Source of the DNA: CAYMKL01 sp964390805
GTDB lineage: Bacteria > Chloroflexota > Anaerolineae > VGOG01
NCBI GenBank assembly: GCA_964390805.1
Contig: CAYMKL010000018.1
Span: 1-64,000, forward strand
Reading direction: 5' to 3'
DNA length: 64,000 nt
In this document: positions 43,073-51,604 of the stretch, piece by piece
Layout: each line of letters starts with the position of its first letter
Position numbering within the stretch: position 1 is the first letter of the stretch
Notes under the pieces: model-generated
What the model was told of the DNA's origin: nothing
What the model saw: the letters and a program-made list of their open reading frames with translations, nothing else
The model's database searches: none
Translations under genes and position numbers: made by a program

Positions 43073-44020
43073 TCAAAACCGCACCACACCCTCGGCCACT
43101 GGCACCACTTGCCCGCCCACCCGCACGGCGGTGAACTCCTCGCCCGCGCTGTCCACCTCGACGTACAGGGTGCTGGGCCGGCCCAGCTCTGAACCCTGCT
43201 CGCTGAGGATGTGGGTGGTCGGTTCCGTTACTGATATAGCCTGATGGTGGACCAGATAGGCCCCCAGCGCACCGTTGGCGCTGCCGGTGGCTGGGTCCTC
43301 TGGCACCCCCAGCAGCGGGGCGAACATGCGCACGTGGACTGTGGCCTCCGGACGCTCCGTCTCGAAGGTGAAGACCATCACACACTTGGTGCCGACAGCG
43401 TGACAGGCCCGGTTGAGGGCAGCGACATTGAGCTGAGCTGCATTCAGAGCCTGTACCTCGGCCAGAGAACGGACCGGCACCATCATCTGCGGCAGGCCAG
43501 TGGAGACGACCTGCACGGGTAACCCTGTCTCGATGATGGCCTCAGGAGAAAGGCCCAATCCTTCTGCCAGGCTTGCCGTGAGCCCAGTCGAACGGTCGGT
43601 CACGTCGTCTAGGACAGCGTGGAAGGTGGGGCGATCCTGGGTCATCACTACCCGCTCCACCTGCCCGTCGGCCACGTGCAGGTCGGCGGGCAGCACGCCC
43701 ACCCCCAGCTCGAAGCGCACTTGCGTCACTGGCTCACGCAACTCCACGCGCCCCAGGCGGGCCAGCACCCAGTGGGTGCCGACCACCGGATGGCCGGCGA
43801 AGGGCAGTTCCGCTGCCGGAGTGAAGATACGCACCTTGAAGTCGGCCCCCGGTGCCTGGGTTGACAGCACGAAAGTGGTCTCCGACAGGTTCATTTCCTG
43901 AGCCAGGTGTTGCATCTCCTCCGTGGTCAGCCCCTCGGCCTCAGGAAAAACCGCCAGGGGGTTGCCGCCGAAGGGCTTATCGGTAAAAACATCCACCTGA
44001 ATGAAGCGACACTCTTTCAT
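43073..44020 (-). CDS. PhzF family isomerase/epimerase-like protein
   Basis: A 315-residue protein of the PhzF/diaminopimelate-epimerase fold. The N-terminus FIQVDVFTDKPFGGNPLAVF is diagnostic, followed by the active-site Glu in NLSETTFVL and the second-half motif DPATGSANGALGAYL. PhzF itself isomerises a phenazine intermediate; most homologues, as here outside a phenazine cluster, have unknown substrates. The gene ends 15 bp before the... upstream neighbour is a flavin reductase transcribed in the same direction, so co-expression is likely. The length is as usual for the family. Confidence 0.92.
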   Translation of the reverse strand: MKECRFIQVDVFTDKPFGGNPLAVFPEAEGLTTEEMQHLAQEMNLSETTFVLSTQAPGADFKVRIFTPAAELPFAGHPVVGTHWVLARLGRVELREPVTQVRFELGVGVLPADLHVADGQVERVVMTQDRPTFHAVLDDVTDRSTGLTASLAEGLGLSPEAIIETGLPVQVVSTGLPQMMVPVRSLAEVQALNAAQLNVAALNRACHAVGTKCVMVFTFETERPEATVHVRMFAPLLGVPEDPATGSANGALGAYLVHHQAISVTEPTTHILSEQGSELGRPSTLYVEVDSAGEEFTAVRVGGQVVPVAEGVVRF

Positions 44021-44035
44021 GATTTGGCCTCCCTA

Positions 44036-44590
44036 TCACATCGGTAACGATGGCTCCACGGACTGGCCGAGGGTGCTGGTGAAGCGATTGCGGCCCAGGT
44101 GAAACAGTAGTTGAACGCGGCTCAGGTCATACAGGCCACTGTCGTCCAGAGCCCCAGGTCGTGTGTAGGCCGCCAGGACTTCACCGATGACCAAGTGGTG
44201 GTCGCCGGCCTCGACCTCTTGCACCACGCGACACTCCAGGTGGGCGATGCACTCTTCGATGATGGGCGGACGCACGTGCTGCGCCTTTCCCGCAGTCAAA
44301 CCGGTGGCGGCGAACTTGTCTACGTCACGCCCGGAGCGTCGCCCGCAGAAGAGGGCCTGCTGGGCGATTTCGTGCGATGCGACGTTGACCACGAACTCAC
44401 CGCTCGCACGGATGAGCCCATAGGAGTGCCGCGTGGGGCGGATGCTCATTCCCACCAGCGGCGGGTGGATACTTACGGGGACTAGCCAAGCAATGGCGAC
44501 AATGTTGGGCTGTTGTCCCTCGGCGTCGCAGCAGGTCACCAGCGACGTGTTGTAGGGATGCAGCAGGTAGTGAAAGCTTGATACTGACAT
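44036..44590 (-). CDS. Flavin reductase domain protein
   Basis: A 184-residue protein of the flavin-reductase-like, FMN-binding split-barrel family. It begins with the typical YNTSLVTCCDAEGQPN-like strand, contains SIRPTRHSYGLIRASGEFVVNVAS (landmarks RPTRHS and GEFVVNV), and a final strand ending HLGRNRFTSTLG. Members reduce flavin with NAD(P)H or serve as the reductase part of two-component oxygenases. ATG 44590 is fixed by AAGGAGG 5 nt upstream. It lies between PhzF and a cyclase-fold gene on the same strand with short spacers, so it is probably in one transcript. Confidence 0.9.
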   Translation of the reverse strand: MSVSSFHYLLHPYNTSLVTCCDAEGQQPNIVAIAWLVPVSIHPPLVGMSIRPTRHSYGLIRASGEFVVNVASHEIAQQALFCGRRSGRDVDKFAATGLTAGKAQHVRPPIIEECIAHLECRVVQEVEAGDHHLVIGEVLAAYTRPGALDDSGLYDLSRVQLLFHLGRNRFTSTLGQSVEPSLPM

Positions 44591-44601
44591 AACAACCTCC
44601 T

Positions 44602-45570
44602 TCAAGTTGCGTATGCGTTGACGGCGGCCTCGAAGTCTTCTCGTGTAAGCATCCCACTCAAGATCAAGACCTTCACCGCCAAGGTGGTGTACACTGGTGA
44701 GCTCTCTTCAGACCAAAATGGGCGCCAGCCACCGTCCTCCCGTTGAATCTCAATGAGGGCCTCCATCATTCGCCGTACCTTAGGGTCGCTCACATCGTAG
44801 CCGCGCTGGATGCGCCGGGGTGGGTCCAGTAACCAGGACAGCAGTAGATGGGTCAGAGTATAGCCATCGAGTTCTTCTCTTTGCCCGTCTCGCAATCTGA
44901 TCCGATACCCTCTTTCCACATCCTGAACGGCCTCGTCCAGGTGCCTTTCAAACAGTTCTCGGCCTCTCAGGTAGACCGGATCATCCTCCCCGTAGAGCTC
45001 GCCTACCAGGAAGGTGATTTGGGAAGTGGAATCAGGGTCGCCTGTAGCGCCTCGTTGGTCACCGATGCTTCCGGAATAGCTGTACCAGCCACCGTGCCGG
45101 TTCTGCATCGCCCTGAGCCATTCCAGGGCCGCCTGACATTCCCTGCACTCTTCCATCCCTACCTGACCCAGGAGCTCCACCACGTCGGCGGTGATCCAGG
45201 TGACGCTCTGCTCGTTGCTCAGCTCGATCATCCAGGGAGGAATGTCGAGCGAGGGATTCTCGCTCCAGCCGCCGTCGGGCCTCTGACGGCTCAAGATGAA
45301 CTGCACTCCGGCGTGTACGTTCACCCCCTCCGGTGGCAGCCCTGTCTTCAGCAGGAGAAGGGTGTTCCTGACTGTCTCCCGTGTCCCCCAGTTCTCGGAA
45401 TCAAGGCGGCTTGGGAAGGCCCCATTGGAGCGTTGCTGCTTGATGAGCCCCAGCAAGCACTCTGTTGCTGTCGGTGAATCGCTCAGGCCAAAGAAATCCA
45501 GGCACGTGAGCTTCGTCGCCTCATCTCCTTGCGCGAAAATGAATGGGAATGGATCATGCTTTAGCTTCAT
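44602..45570 (-). CDS. Terpenoid-cyclase-fold repeat protein
   Basis: A 322-residue helical-repeat protein with QW-like motifs at regular spacing: QQRSNGAFPSR, RQRPDGGWSEN, QNRHGGWYSY and QREDGGWRPF. This is the alpha-alpha toroid of squalene cyclase and prenyltransferase beta subunits. No DxDD motif is evident, so a cyclase reaction is not assured. It shares architecture with the protein at 3209-4135, but the two are not recent duplicates. Its start overlaps the end of the SLOG protein gene by 17 bp, indicating tight coupling in a run of minus-strand genes. Confidence 0.72.
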   Translation of the reverse strand: MKLKHDPFPFIFAQGDEATKLTCLDFFGLSDSPTATECLLGLIKQQRSNGAFPSRLDSENWGTRETVRNTLLLLKTGLPPEGVNVHAGVQFILSRQRPDGGWSENPSLDIPPWMIELSNEQSVTWITADVVELLGQVGMEECRECQAALEWLRAMQNRHGGWYSYSGSIGDQRGATGDPDSTSQITFLVGELYGEDDPVYLRGRELFERHLDEAVQDVERGYRIRLRDGQREELDGYTLTHLLLSWLLDPPRRIQRGYDVSDPKVRRMMEALIEIQREDGGWRPFWSEESSPVYTTLAVKVLILSGMLTREDFEAAVNAYAT

Positions 45571-46111
45571 ATGATGTCATCTCCTCTATTTGTGTCAACT
45601 CCTCCCAGAGGCCCTCCAGGTCAGACACCAAACGGATATCCGTCTCAGCCATTATCTCCGGTGGGATGCCGCTGACCAGGGACTCTATGACCACCACCGG
45701 CGGGCCGCCGACCCACTTGGTCCATACTATTTCACCCATGGTTCCGCAACTGAGGCCAATGCAGAGCATGGTCTCGGCTAGTTGGCAGATACGGGGGAAC
45801 TGCTCGGGCCAGGTCAGATCATCTATCACCACATCGCACAGCTCGCGGTGCTCTTGACACTCGTTGGTCTCCTCCTGGATGCCTGTGCCGCCACTGGGTA
45901 TCAAACCAATGACCTTTGGGCCTCCAGCATGGCGATAGACCTGTACTGCCCAAAGGCCGATGCCCCGGTCCGGGACGACGACCAGTTCGTGGCCCCGTCG
46001 GGCCAAGCCGGTGGCTGCCTCTGTAACGCATCTTCGGTAGGCTTCAGCTTCCAGGCCCGCTGCTGCCGCTACTCTTGGGACATCCGTCGGGCCGATGATG
46101 GCTACTTTCAC
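45554..46111 (-). CDS. SLOG/LOG-type nucleotide-binding Rossmann protein
   Basis: A 185-residue protein starting VKVAIIGPTDVP with a Rossmann-like fold. The phosphate-binding segment CIGLSCGTMGEIVWTKWVGG matches the position of the GG-x-GT-x-x-E motif of LOG/SLOG proteins, with the Glu of the active site retained in the form GTMGEI. LOG enzymes cleave nucleoside monophosphates; many SLOG proteins only bind nucleotide-like ligands. The start is GTG 46111, with GAGGAG upstream, overlapping the epimerase stop as GTGA. A longer frame to 46237 lacks support. Confidence 0.7.
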   Translation of the reverse strand: MKVAIIGPTDVPRVAAAAGLEAEAYRRCVTEAATGLARRGHELVVVPDRGIGLWAVQVYRHAGGPKVIGLIPSGGTGIQEETNECQEHRELCDVVIDDLTWPEQFPRICQLAETMLCIGLSCGTMGEIVWTKWVGGPPVVVIESLVSGIPPEIMAETDIRLVSDLEGLWEELTQIEEMTSYEAKA

Positions 46112-47109
46112 TCTTTTTCTCCTCTGAGGGCCGCGTCTTCGGCAACGTAGTCGAAGGCGTCGTGGGTCAGATAGCGGGCCAGACCCCACGTCTCCGGCGT
46201 CGGCGGATTCGCCACTAGCCAGGCCACTGTCCTCCACATCCCCTCCTCCAGCGAGACCGATTCCCGGTAGCCTAACTCTGTCTGGATGCGGCTCAGATCA
46301 TAGACGATAGGGTAGGGCGCTGCGTAGGGGTTCGTTGGGGACAGCCGTTCAGCCGGCACAGAGACGATCTGCCACTCGTGGCCCATCACCTGTGCCACGA
46401 ACTCCGCGATCCCCCGCACGGTCAGGACGCGCTCGTGACCTACGTTGTAGGTCCGGCCGATGGCCTGGGGGCTCTCCAGGGCCAAGACGACGGCCTGGGC
46501 CACGTCGTCCACGTAGCCGCGATGGAAGAGGCCCAGGCCCCCATCGGGCAGGCCGATGCGGCGCCGCCCATCGAGCACGCGCTTGACGAAGAACCACTCC
46601 CGTGCCAGGGGATCCCCCGGGCCGTAGACGGCGGGCAGACGCAGGATGGTGGCCGGGAAGTCGCCGGCCGCGTGAGCCTCACGGATCACCCCCTCGACGG
46701 CCACCTTGCTGTAAGGCACGGTTTGATCTCCCAGCCTTAGCTCGACCGGCTCAGCAGGGCCGGTGGGTGCATCCTCCGGAATGGGGATCGGCTGGCCGGG
46801 GGCGTAGACGTCGCCGCTGGAGATGTGGACCGAGCGTGCGATCCGGCCTCGCAGCGCCTCTACCAGCGATTGGCTATCGTCGGCGTTCATGGGGATGACG
46901 TCCACCACTGCCTCGGGCGACAGGCGGGCCAGGTCGGCCTGGAAGTGGAGATAGTCGCGCCGGTCGCCGTGAACGTGGGTCACAGGACGGGCAAACTCGA
47001 CCTCGTGCCGCCCCCGGTGGTAGATAGTGACCGTATGCCCGCGGCGAAACAGTTCCTCAACGATGGCCCGGCCGATGAAGCGTGTGCCGCCGACGACGAG
47101 CACATTCAT
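46108..47109 (-). CDS. NAD-dependent epimerase/dehydratase (SDR)
   Basis: A 333-residue extended short-chain dehydrogenase. The cofactor motif is VVGGTRFIGRAI (G-G-T-x-F-I-G), typical of a subgroup related to plant CSP41 and bacterial isoflavone-reductase-like epimerases. SSGDVYA precedes the catalytic pair in PYSKVAVE (Y-x3-K), and AVYGPGDPLAREWFF lies in the substrate lobe. It probably acts on a nucleotide sugar or related compound. It shares 4 bp (GTGA) with the SLOG gene downstream, and its start abuts the end of the GNAT remnant. Confidence 0.88.
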   Translation of the reverse strand: MNVLVVGGTRFIGRAIVEELFRRGHTVTIYHRGRHEVEFARPVTHVHGDRRDYLHFQADLARLSPEAVVDVIPMNADDSQSLVEALRGRIARSVHISSGDVYAPGQPIPIPEDAPTGPAEPVELRLGDQTVPYSKVAVEGVIREAHAAGDFPATILRLPAVYGPGDPLAREWFFVKRVLDGRRRIGLPDGGLGLFHRGYVDDVAQAVVLALESPQAIGRTYNVGHERVLTVRGIAEFVAQVMGHEWQIVSVPAERLSPTNPYAAPYPIVYDLSRIQTELGYRESVSLEEGMWRTVAWLVANPPTPETWGLARYLTHDAFDYVAEDAALRGEKE

Positions 47110-47555
47110 CTCGACTCCCTCAGTAGTGGGCGCTTTCTGGCCTTCACGATCAAGACCTCTCCCAAGCCCGGCATCAGTCTGCCAAGCCTGACCGACCAGG
47201 GGCGCCTGGTCAATCTGGTTGGGATGAAGCTCACCACGTTGGCTTCCTCGACCATACGGTTCAGCAGAGCGCGCCCGATTCCCTTGTCTCGATGAGTCGT
47301 TGTAACAACAATGGGCTCCACCTCTGCCTCTTGCTCATCCACGATTAATCCGACGAGACCTACGACTTCTCCTTCGTGTTCGGCAACCCAAAGACGCTCA
47401 GAGCCAACCCGGGCGAGATATTTGTCGAAATAGAGCCCAGGGGTGTCACCACCTATCGAGGGATCGTGACTGCTCAGGCTACCCTGTGTCGCGATTGAAA
47501 TCGCCTCTCCAGGGCTTTCAGCCGGGCGTCCACCTGCGTGGACGTCGCTGTCCAC
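47106..47555 (-). pseudogene. Truncated GNAT acetyltransferase with MITE-derived N-terminus
   Basis: The part outside the MITE (about 119 codons) holds a GNAT core: LWVAEHEGEVVGLVGLIV, then the acetyl-CoA-binding loop THRDKGIGRALL (R-x2-G-x-G). The first helices of the domain are missing. The only available upstream start lies inside MITE A copy 2, which supplies the first 30 or so residues (MDSDVHAGGRPAESPGE). Before insertion the frame ran directly into the stop codon of the neighbouring nucleotidyltransferase gene, so the N-terminus had been lost earlier. After motif A the sequence is also unlike normal GNATs. Activity is unlikely, though a chimeric protein could be made. Confidence 0.72.
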
Positions 47556-47616
47556 GTAGGTGGACAGTCAGCTTTAGCTCTCCAGGCGCGGTTTCAACCG
47601 CCAGCTGAGTAGTAAC
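47466..47616. mobile_element. MITE family A, copy 2 (151 bp, 8-bp TSD)
   Basis: Inverted relative to copy 1 and differing by one deletion and one or two substitutions. The 8-bp direct repeat GAGGGATC flanks it at 47458-47465 and 47617-47624. The right-hand duplication ends one base before the stop codon of the nucleotidyltransferase gene. Near identity of the two copies shows recent activity in this genome. Confidence 0.92.
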
Positions 47617-47624
47617 GAGGGATC

Positions 47625-48656
47625 TCACTCTGCCAGGGCCCTCAGCAGTGCCCGGTCCCACTCCAGGAAACCCTCGAAGTCCAGCGCCGCGTACTGCTGC
47701 AACTGCTCCTCGTCAGAAACCAGCCACTCCTCACTCTCCCGCATCTCCCGGCGCAGCAGGTGGAACAGGGGCGACTGGATGGCTCGACGCAGCCCGAACC
47801 GCTGATCGAACTCACTGGTCAGCACCGCCCCCCGCTCCCGGACGTGGCGCAGTATCTCCAGCTTGCGGGCTTCGATGATGTCCAAGCCCTCTGTCTTCGG
47901 GCCGAGCAGCCTTTCCCGGCACTGTGCGAAGAGGTCGCGGATCAGGCTGCAGCGGCGCCCGACCTCTGCGTGCGATACCTCCCGAACCAACATTGCCTGC
48001 TCCACCCGCTCGCGCCAGCCCTGGGGCATCCAGGGCAGCGTGTAGGTGAGGTTGAGCGTCCACTTGTCGAAGGGGATCAGCTCGTCGTTGGCCAGGAAGA
48101 CGGCTTTGATCAGGCTGTTGAGGGCGATGTTCAAGCAGTGGTGGGCGGCCAGCAGGTCGCCCCGGTGCAGCCAGGAGGGGACGACCAGGTTACAGAAGTA
48201 CTCGCCGTAGAGGATGAGGTGGCGGCTGGTCAGGCGCTGCTTCTCCTCGTCGGTGAGGATGGCCTTGCGGGCCAGCATCTCCCTCATCAGCCCTTGCGGA
48301 TCCTGCAGGATGACGGCGTAGGAGCGATCCCAGCGCTTGGTGTGCTCCCACTCGGCTTCGATTTCGCCCTCGTAGCAGAAGTAGTCGAAGTCCACGTGCC
48401 AGCCGTCCAGCCAGGAGTCGCCCTCGGGGAAGGGGGCCATGCCCCGCCGGGTCCAGTCTTCGAAGTGGGCCCGCGTCAGGTAGACGGCCAGGTCCAGTTC
48501 GGAGAAGTGGTCGGCGTAGCCCCGGGCCACGCCGCCGGTGAGGAGAACTCCCATCACGCCATCGCAGGTGGCGAAGCGGTCGGCGAACTCCTGTGCCTTC
48601 TGGAAGAAGGCATCGTGGTCGTTGGAACTGGTCACGGTCGGTCTTGGTCTGGTCAT
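47625..48656 (-). CDS. Nucleotidyltransferase-fold protein (DUF4037-like)
   Basis: A 343-residue cytosolic protein. The nucleotidyltransferase core is at residues 38-58, LLTGGVARGYADHFSELDLAVY, where GG-x-A-R-G and S-E-L-D-L give the substrate loop and the metal-binding Asp; a third acidic residue is in VDFDYF. The remaining helical part (residues 140-330) resembles the substrate-binding domain of aminoglycoside nucleotidyltransferase-like proteins. The first metal pair reads E-L-D rather than D-x-D, so activity is uncertain. The substrate is unknown. A MITE lies immediately after the stop codon. Confidence 0.72.
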   Translation of the reverse strand: MTRPRPTVTSSNDHDAFFQKAQEFADRFATCDGVMGVLLTGGVARGYADHFSELDLAVYLTRAHFEDWTRRGMAPFPEGDSWLDGWHVDFDYFCYEGEIEAEWEHTKRWDRSYAVILQDPQGLMREMLARKAILTDEEKQRLTSRHLILYGEYFCNLVVPSWLHRGDLLAAHHCLNIALNSLIKAVFLANDELIPFDKWTLNLTYTLPWMPQGWRERVEQAMLVREVSHAEVGRRCSLIRDLFAQCRERLLGPKTEGLDIIEARKLEILRHVRERGAVLTSEFDQRFGLRRAIQSPLFHLLRREMRESEEWLVSDEEQLQQYAALDFEGFLEWDRALLRALAE

Positions 48657-48850
48657 GATGGCCTATCCTTCGACATTCCGTTCCAGTGCGATGATCCTTT
48701 GAACGTAGTTGCGGGAAATCCAAAGCGGAATGATCCCAAAGACACCAAACGAACAATCCACGAGCCGATGGAAGAAAGGAATGCCCCTGATTGGGCCACA
48801 GATCATGGCCGCAGGGATCACCAGGACACAGCAGAGGACAACTTGATGGC

Positions 48851-49234
48851 TTATCGCCTTGGTTCCCTTACCTGATCGAGAAAATCCTCTCGCACTGGGT
48901 AGAAGATGTCCAGCATCACAAAAGGCTCGTCGCCCAAGGTGGTGTCGCTGTGGGGCACGCCAGCGGGAATGCAGTAGAAGTCCCCTGCCGTGACCGCCCG
49001 TTCTTCATCGCCGATGCGCAGGATCGCCCGACCTCGGTAGACCATGCCGATCTGCTCGTGTGGGTGAGAGTGGGTGGGGACCGTGTGGCCGGGCAAGGTG
49101 GCATTGAGCACCATCATCATTTGCTCGCCACGAAGGCCAGTCAGCACCGTGGTCTCCAACCCTTCCATCTGAGTCAACTTGGGGGCCCACTCTGGATCCA
49201 CGAAATAGGGTGACTGCTCTTTGACGTCATTCAT
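48851..49234 (-). CDS. Cupin domain protein
   Basis: A 127-residue single-domain cupin. Motif 1 is HTVPTHSHPHEQIGMVYRG (His-x-His, then Glu) with the metal ligands, and motif 2 is GDFYCIPAGVPHS (with its His). It would bind one metal ion; the reaction is unknown. The length is typical for small cupins. Its start overlaps the end of the aldo/keto reductase gene by 8 bp, so the two enzymes are translationally coupled and may act on the same small molecule. Confidence 0.9.
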   Translation of the reverse strand: MNDVKEQSPYFVDPEWAPKLTQMEGLETTVLTGLRGEQMMMVLNATLPGHTVPTHSHPHEQIGMVYRGRAILRIGDEERAVTAGDFYCIPAGVPHSDTTLGDEPFVMLDIFYPVREDFLDQVREPRR

Positions 49235-50033
49235 ACTCTTTCACCTCCAACAGAGCCAAGTTACACCGTACCTCGTCCAGGCTGCGCATGCCGATGCACA
49301 GGCTGTGGACGTAGGGCAGCCGGGCAGCAAAGCCGATGGCCTGGGCCGGGTCCGAGGCCAGGGCCCCGCAACCCATCACCTTCATGGCGTAGATCCCCTT
49401 GCCAGCGGCGTGAGCCCGCTTCAGGGCGCCCAGCACGTCGGCGATGGTGCCATCCTCGATCTTCTCGTCTTGGTCCCAGGTGCCTGTTGGATTGACGATG
49501 GCGAGCAAGACCTCTACGTCCGGCCATTCGGCGGCGCGACGAGTTACCTCGGCGCTGTGGGTGGAGAAGCCTACGGCCCGCACTAGCCCCTGGGCTTCGT
49601 CCCGCGCCAAGATGTGCAAGGCTTCCCGGGCCGGCTCAATCCAGCTCAAGCCGACGCAGTGGACAAGCATGATGTCCAGGTAGTCGGTCTCCAGCTCCTG
49701 TAGCGCCCGTTGGACCGCTCCTTCAGGCTCGCAGGTTTTGCTAGCGATGACTACGTGCTCTCGAGGAACCTGGCGCAGGGCGGCGGCGATGTGGGGATGC
49801 GTGCCATAGTCATCGGAGGTGTCCCAGAATGTCACCCCCAGCTCAAAGGCACGAGCCAACAGGTTGCCGCCATCCTCAGGCGTCAACCTATCGCTCAGAG
49901 GACCCAGATAGGCCGTGCCGAAGCACAGGCGGGACACGGTGAGCCCAGTCTGTCCGAAGTTGATGGTGAAGGCGTCGGGCATCTGGCAGATGACCTCTTC
50001 GGGTTGCTCTGCGGAAACGCGAGGTGGGGGCAT
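49227..50033 (-). CDS. Aldo/keto reductase family oxidoreductase
   Basis: A 268-residue NAD(P)H-dependent (beta/alpha)8 oxidoreductase. The catalytic tetrad is visible: Asp and Tyr in DTSDDYG, Lys in VIASKT and His in IMLVHCVG. The N-terminal motif is GQTGLTVSRLCFGT. The substrate is probably a sugar-like or keto compound. ATG 50033 has a strong AAGGAGA site and is preferred to the internal Met at 49982. The cupin gene overlaps its 3' end. Confidence 0.9.
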   Translation of the reverse strand: MPPPRVSAEQPEEVICQMPDAFTINFGQTGLTVSRLCFGTAYLGPLSDRLTPEDGGNLLARAFELGVTFWDTSDDYGTHPHIAAALRQVPREHVVIASKTCEPEGAVQRALQELETDYLDIMLVHCVGLSWIEPAREALHILARDEAQGLVRAVGFSTHSAEVTRRAAEWPDVEVLLAIVNPTGTWDQDEKIEDGTIADVLGALKRAHAAGKGIYAMKVMGCGALASDPAQAIGFAARLPYVHSLCIGMRSLDEVRCNLALLEVKEYE

Positions 50034-50075
50034 GGTGTCTCCTTGTTGCGGGGATAGGGATGTTGCTGTCTCGTC

Positions 50076-50681
50076 CTATCTGAGCCCAGGTGGACTTTCC
50101 AGGGTCGCCATGACGGTGCGGGGATAGTGCACAGCCCAGTCCCACAGACGCTCAATGTCTAGGGTCTCCCAGTGCAGTTCGTCCAAGGGTGGTGATACAC
50201 CGTACCGTTTGCGGTGTATGTAAAGCCAATCCAGTAGCGCTTTCTCTGGCTCGGCCCAGAGGACGTTGTCTTCCGTCCGGTAGCCAAAGAAAAGCGCCGG
50301 GCGCAGGCGGTGGAACAGGATGTCACCCAATGGGGTCTGGCATGGTTCTGACCGTGACGTGGAGGCACAGGTGAGCACCAGTGGGACTTGGGAGAGGATA
50401 CCATAGCGCTCCAAAGCACTCTCGAACGAGATGTAGCAGGGGACGCTCAAGATCATGGCCAATTCCTCCAGAGTGGGATGGCCCAGGCGATTGGCATACA
50501 GACTCCGTCCCACACGGGTCACATATCCCTTCTCCTCCAGCCGTAGCATGGCCTTGCGTGTTGCCCCTTCCCTTAGCCCAGAGAGACGCTGCAATGCCGG
50601 CAAGGTAAGGAAATTCTGGCCTTGGTGTGCTAGTTGCTGTAGGAGCGCAATCCAGCGGTCAGCCGTGTAGTACCTGCTCAT
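50076..50681 (-). CDS. AbiEi-type antitoxin/regulator
   Basis: A 201-residue protein with an N-terminal winged helix (residues 15-65, LQRLSGLREGATRKAMLRLEEKGYVTRV) and the C-terminal AbiEi domain (PCYISFESALERYGILSQ, later AEPEKALLDWLYI). AbiEi proteins bind the promoter of their operon and neutralise the AbiEii nucleotidyltransferase toxin (type IV toxin-antitoxin and phage abortive infection). ATGA overlap with the toxin-like gene upstream. The order here is toxin first, the reverse of the usual abiEi-abiEii order. Confidence 0.85.
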   Translation of the reverse strand: MSRYYTADRWIALLQQLAHQGQNFLTLPALQRLSGLREGATRKAMLRLEEKGYVTRVGRSLYANRLGHPTLEELAMILSVPCYISFESALERYGILSQVPLVLTCASTSRSEPCQTPLGDILFHRLRPALFFGYRTEDNVLWAEPEKALLDWLYIHRKRYGVSPPLDELHWETLDIERLWDWAVHYPRTVMATLESPPGLR

Positions 50682-51478
50682 GGTGCGATGCCCTCCAGCA
50701 GAGCTTTCACTTCAGCCACCAGTGCTTCCAGGGCAGCTTGTTGCAGTAGTTGCACGCGGTAACGATGCGGTAAGAAATTCTCCAGCTCCCGCCGGAGTGG
50801 TCCCGGCTGGATGGCAGTGAGATTCTCACGCAGCAGTTCAGGCTGCACCTCGTAGTCGGATAGCTTCTTCTTGACCAAGTCCTGATCCACCTCGATGCCT
50901 TTTCTCTTCAGCCACCATAGGTCGAACACGTCCCGCCCTTTGACATAGCGCCGACCGGCAATGGCGGCAATCTTGTCAGCCATGATTTCTTCAAGAGTCT
51001 CAGCTCGGACCACCACTAGTGGCAGCGCAGGCAGACCCACTGGTGGTGTGAGCATGGCTACGTGATCTGTATACGCCGGGTAGGGAGCGAATTCCAGGCT
51101 GATAGAGGTGGAATCCTGCTGCCTGGCTGCACGGTAGTAGACCTTCCAGCGGATGAGTTCCGGGGTCGCTTTTTGCAGGCGCAGGGCTATTTCACCGCCG
51201 AAGAGGGGAGCCAGCCGTGTGACTTCCCGACGTACCTGTTCGAAAAGCCCAGCCAGATCGGCGTTACTCAGAGTCGTCACAAAAACCACATCTACGGAGT
51301 AGCGGGGGCCTCCGTAGACCAGTCTTAAGCAAGTGCCACCCTGACAGGTGATGCGATCCGAGGCCGGCTGACCGTAGATGGCCGCCAGGGCGTAGATCTG
51401 GAGAGCTTCTTTGAGGATGATCCGCAGGGGAAGCCCCTCATCCTCAGCTCGCTGCTTGAGCGTGTCCAAGAGTGCCAT
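50678..51478 (-). CDS. AbiEii-type nucleotidyltransferase toxin, atypical active site
   Basis: A 266-residue protein of the AbiEii/AbiGii family. Motif I is CQGGTCLRLVYGGPRYSVD, followed by VVF where active members have a second Asp (D-x-D-F). Later conserved features are present: the segment LEEIMADKIAAIAGRRYVKGRDVFDLWWL (landmarks MADKIAAI and KGRDVFDLWWL), including the Lys and Asp of motifs III and IV. Loss of one metal-binding Asp suggests a weakened or dead toxin, or a shifted ligand. It comes first in the two-gene operon, with a promoter just upstream. Confidence 0.83.
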   Translation of the reverse strand: MALLDTLKQRAEDEGLPLRIILKEALQIYALAAIYGQPASDRITCQGGTCLRLVYGGPRYSVDVVFVTTLSNADLAGLFEQVRREVTRLAPLFGGEIALRLQKATPELIRWKVYYRAARQQDSTSISLEFAPYPAYTDHVAMLTPPVGLPALPLVVVRAETLEEIMADKIAAIAGRRYVKGRDVFDLWWLKRKGIEVDQDLVKKKLSDYEVQPELLRENLTAIQPGPLRRELENFLPHRYRVQLLQQAALEALVAEVKALLEGIAP

Positions 51479-51523
51479 TTTTCGTTCCTCTGGTTTCCCA
51501 AATTTGTCCTAAAATCTGAACGT

Positions 51524-51553
51524 ATTATACCACGACTGTCATCAGACTGCCAA
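51524..51553 (-). promoter_or_regulatory. Promoter of the AbiE-type operon
   Basis: On the minus strand TTGGCA (51548-51553), an 18-bp spacer and TATAAT (51524-51529) lie about 45 bp upstream of ATG 51478. The region between the -10 box and the start is AT-rich and would suit autoregulation by AbiEi. Confidence 0.55.
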
Positions 51554-51604
51554 TCTGCCGATGGAAATGGGCGAGGTTATTAGGAGCAGGTCACCAACTT
51601 TGTG

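Noticed and set aside
47760..48875. Plus-strand open frame opposite the DUF4037-like gene
   Set aside because: Shadow of a well-supported minus-strand gene.
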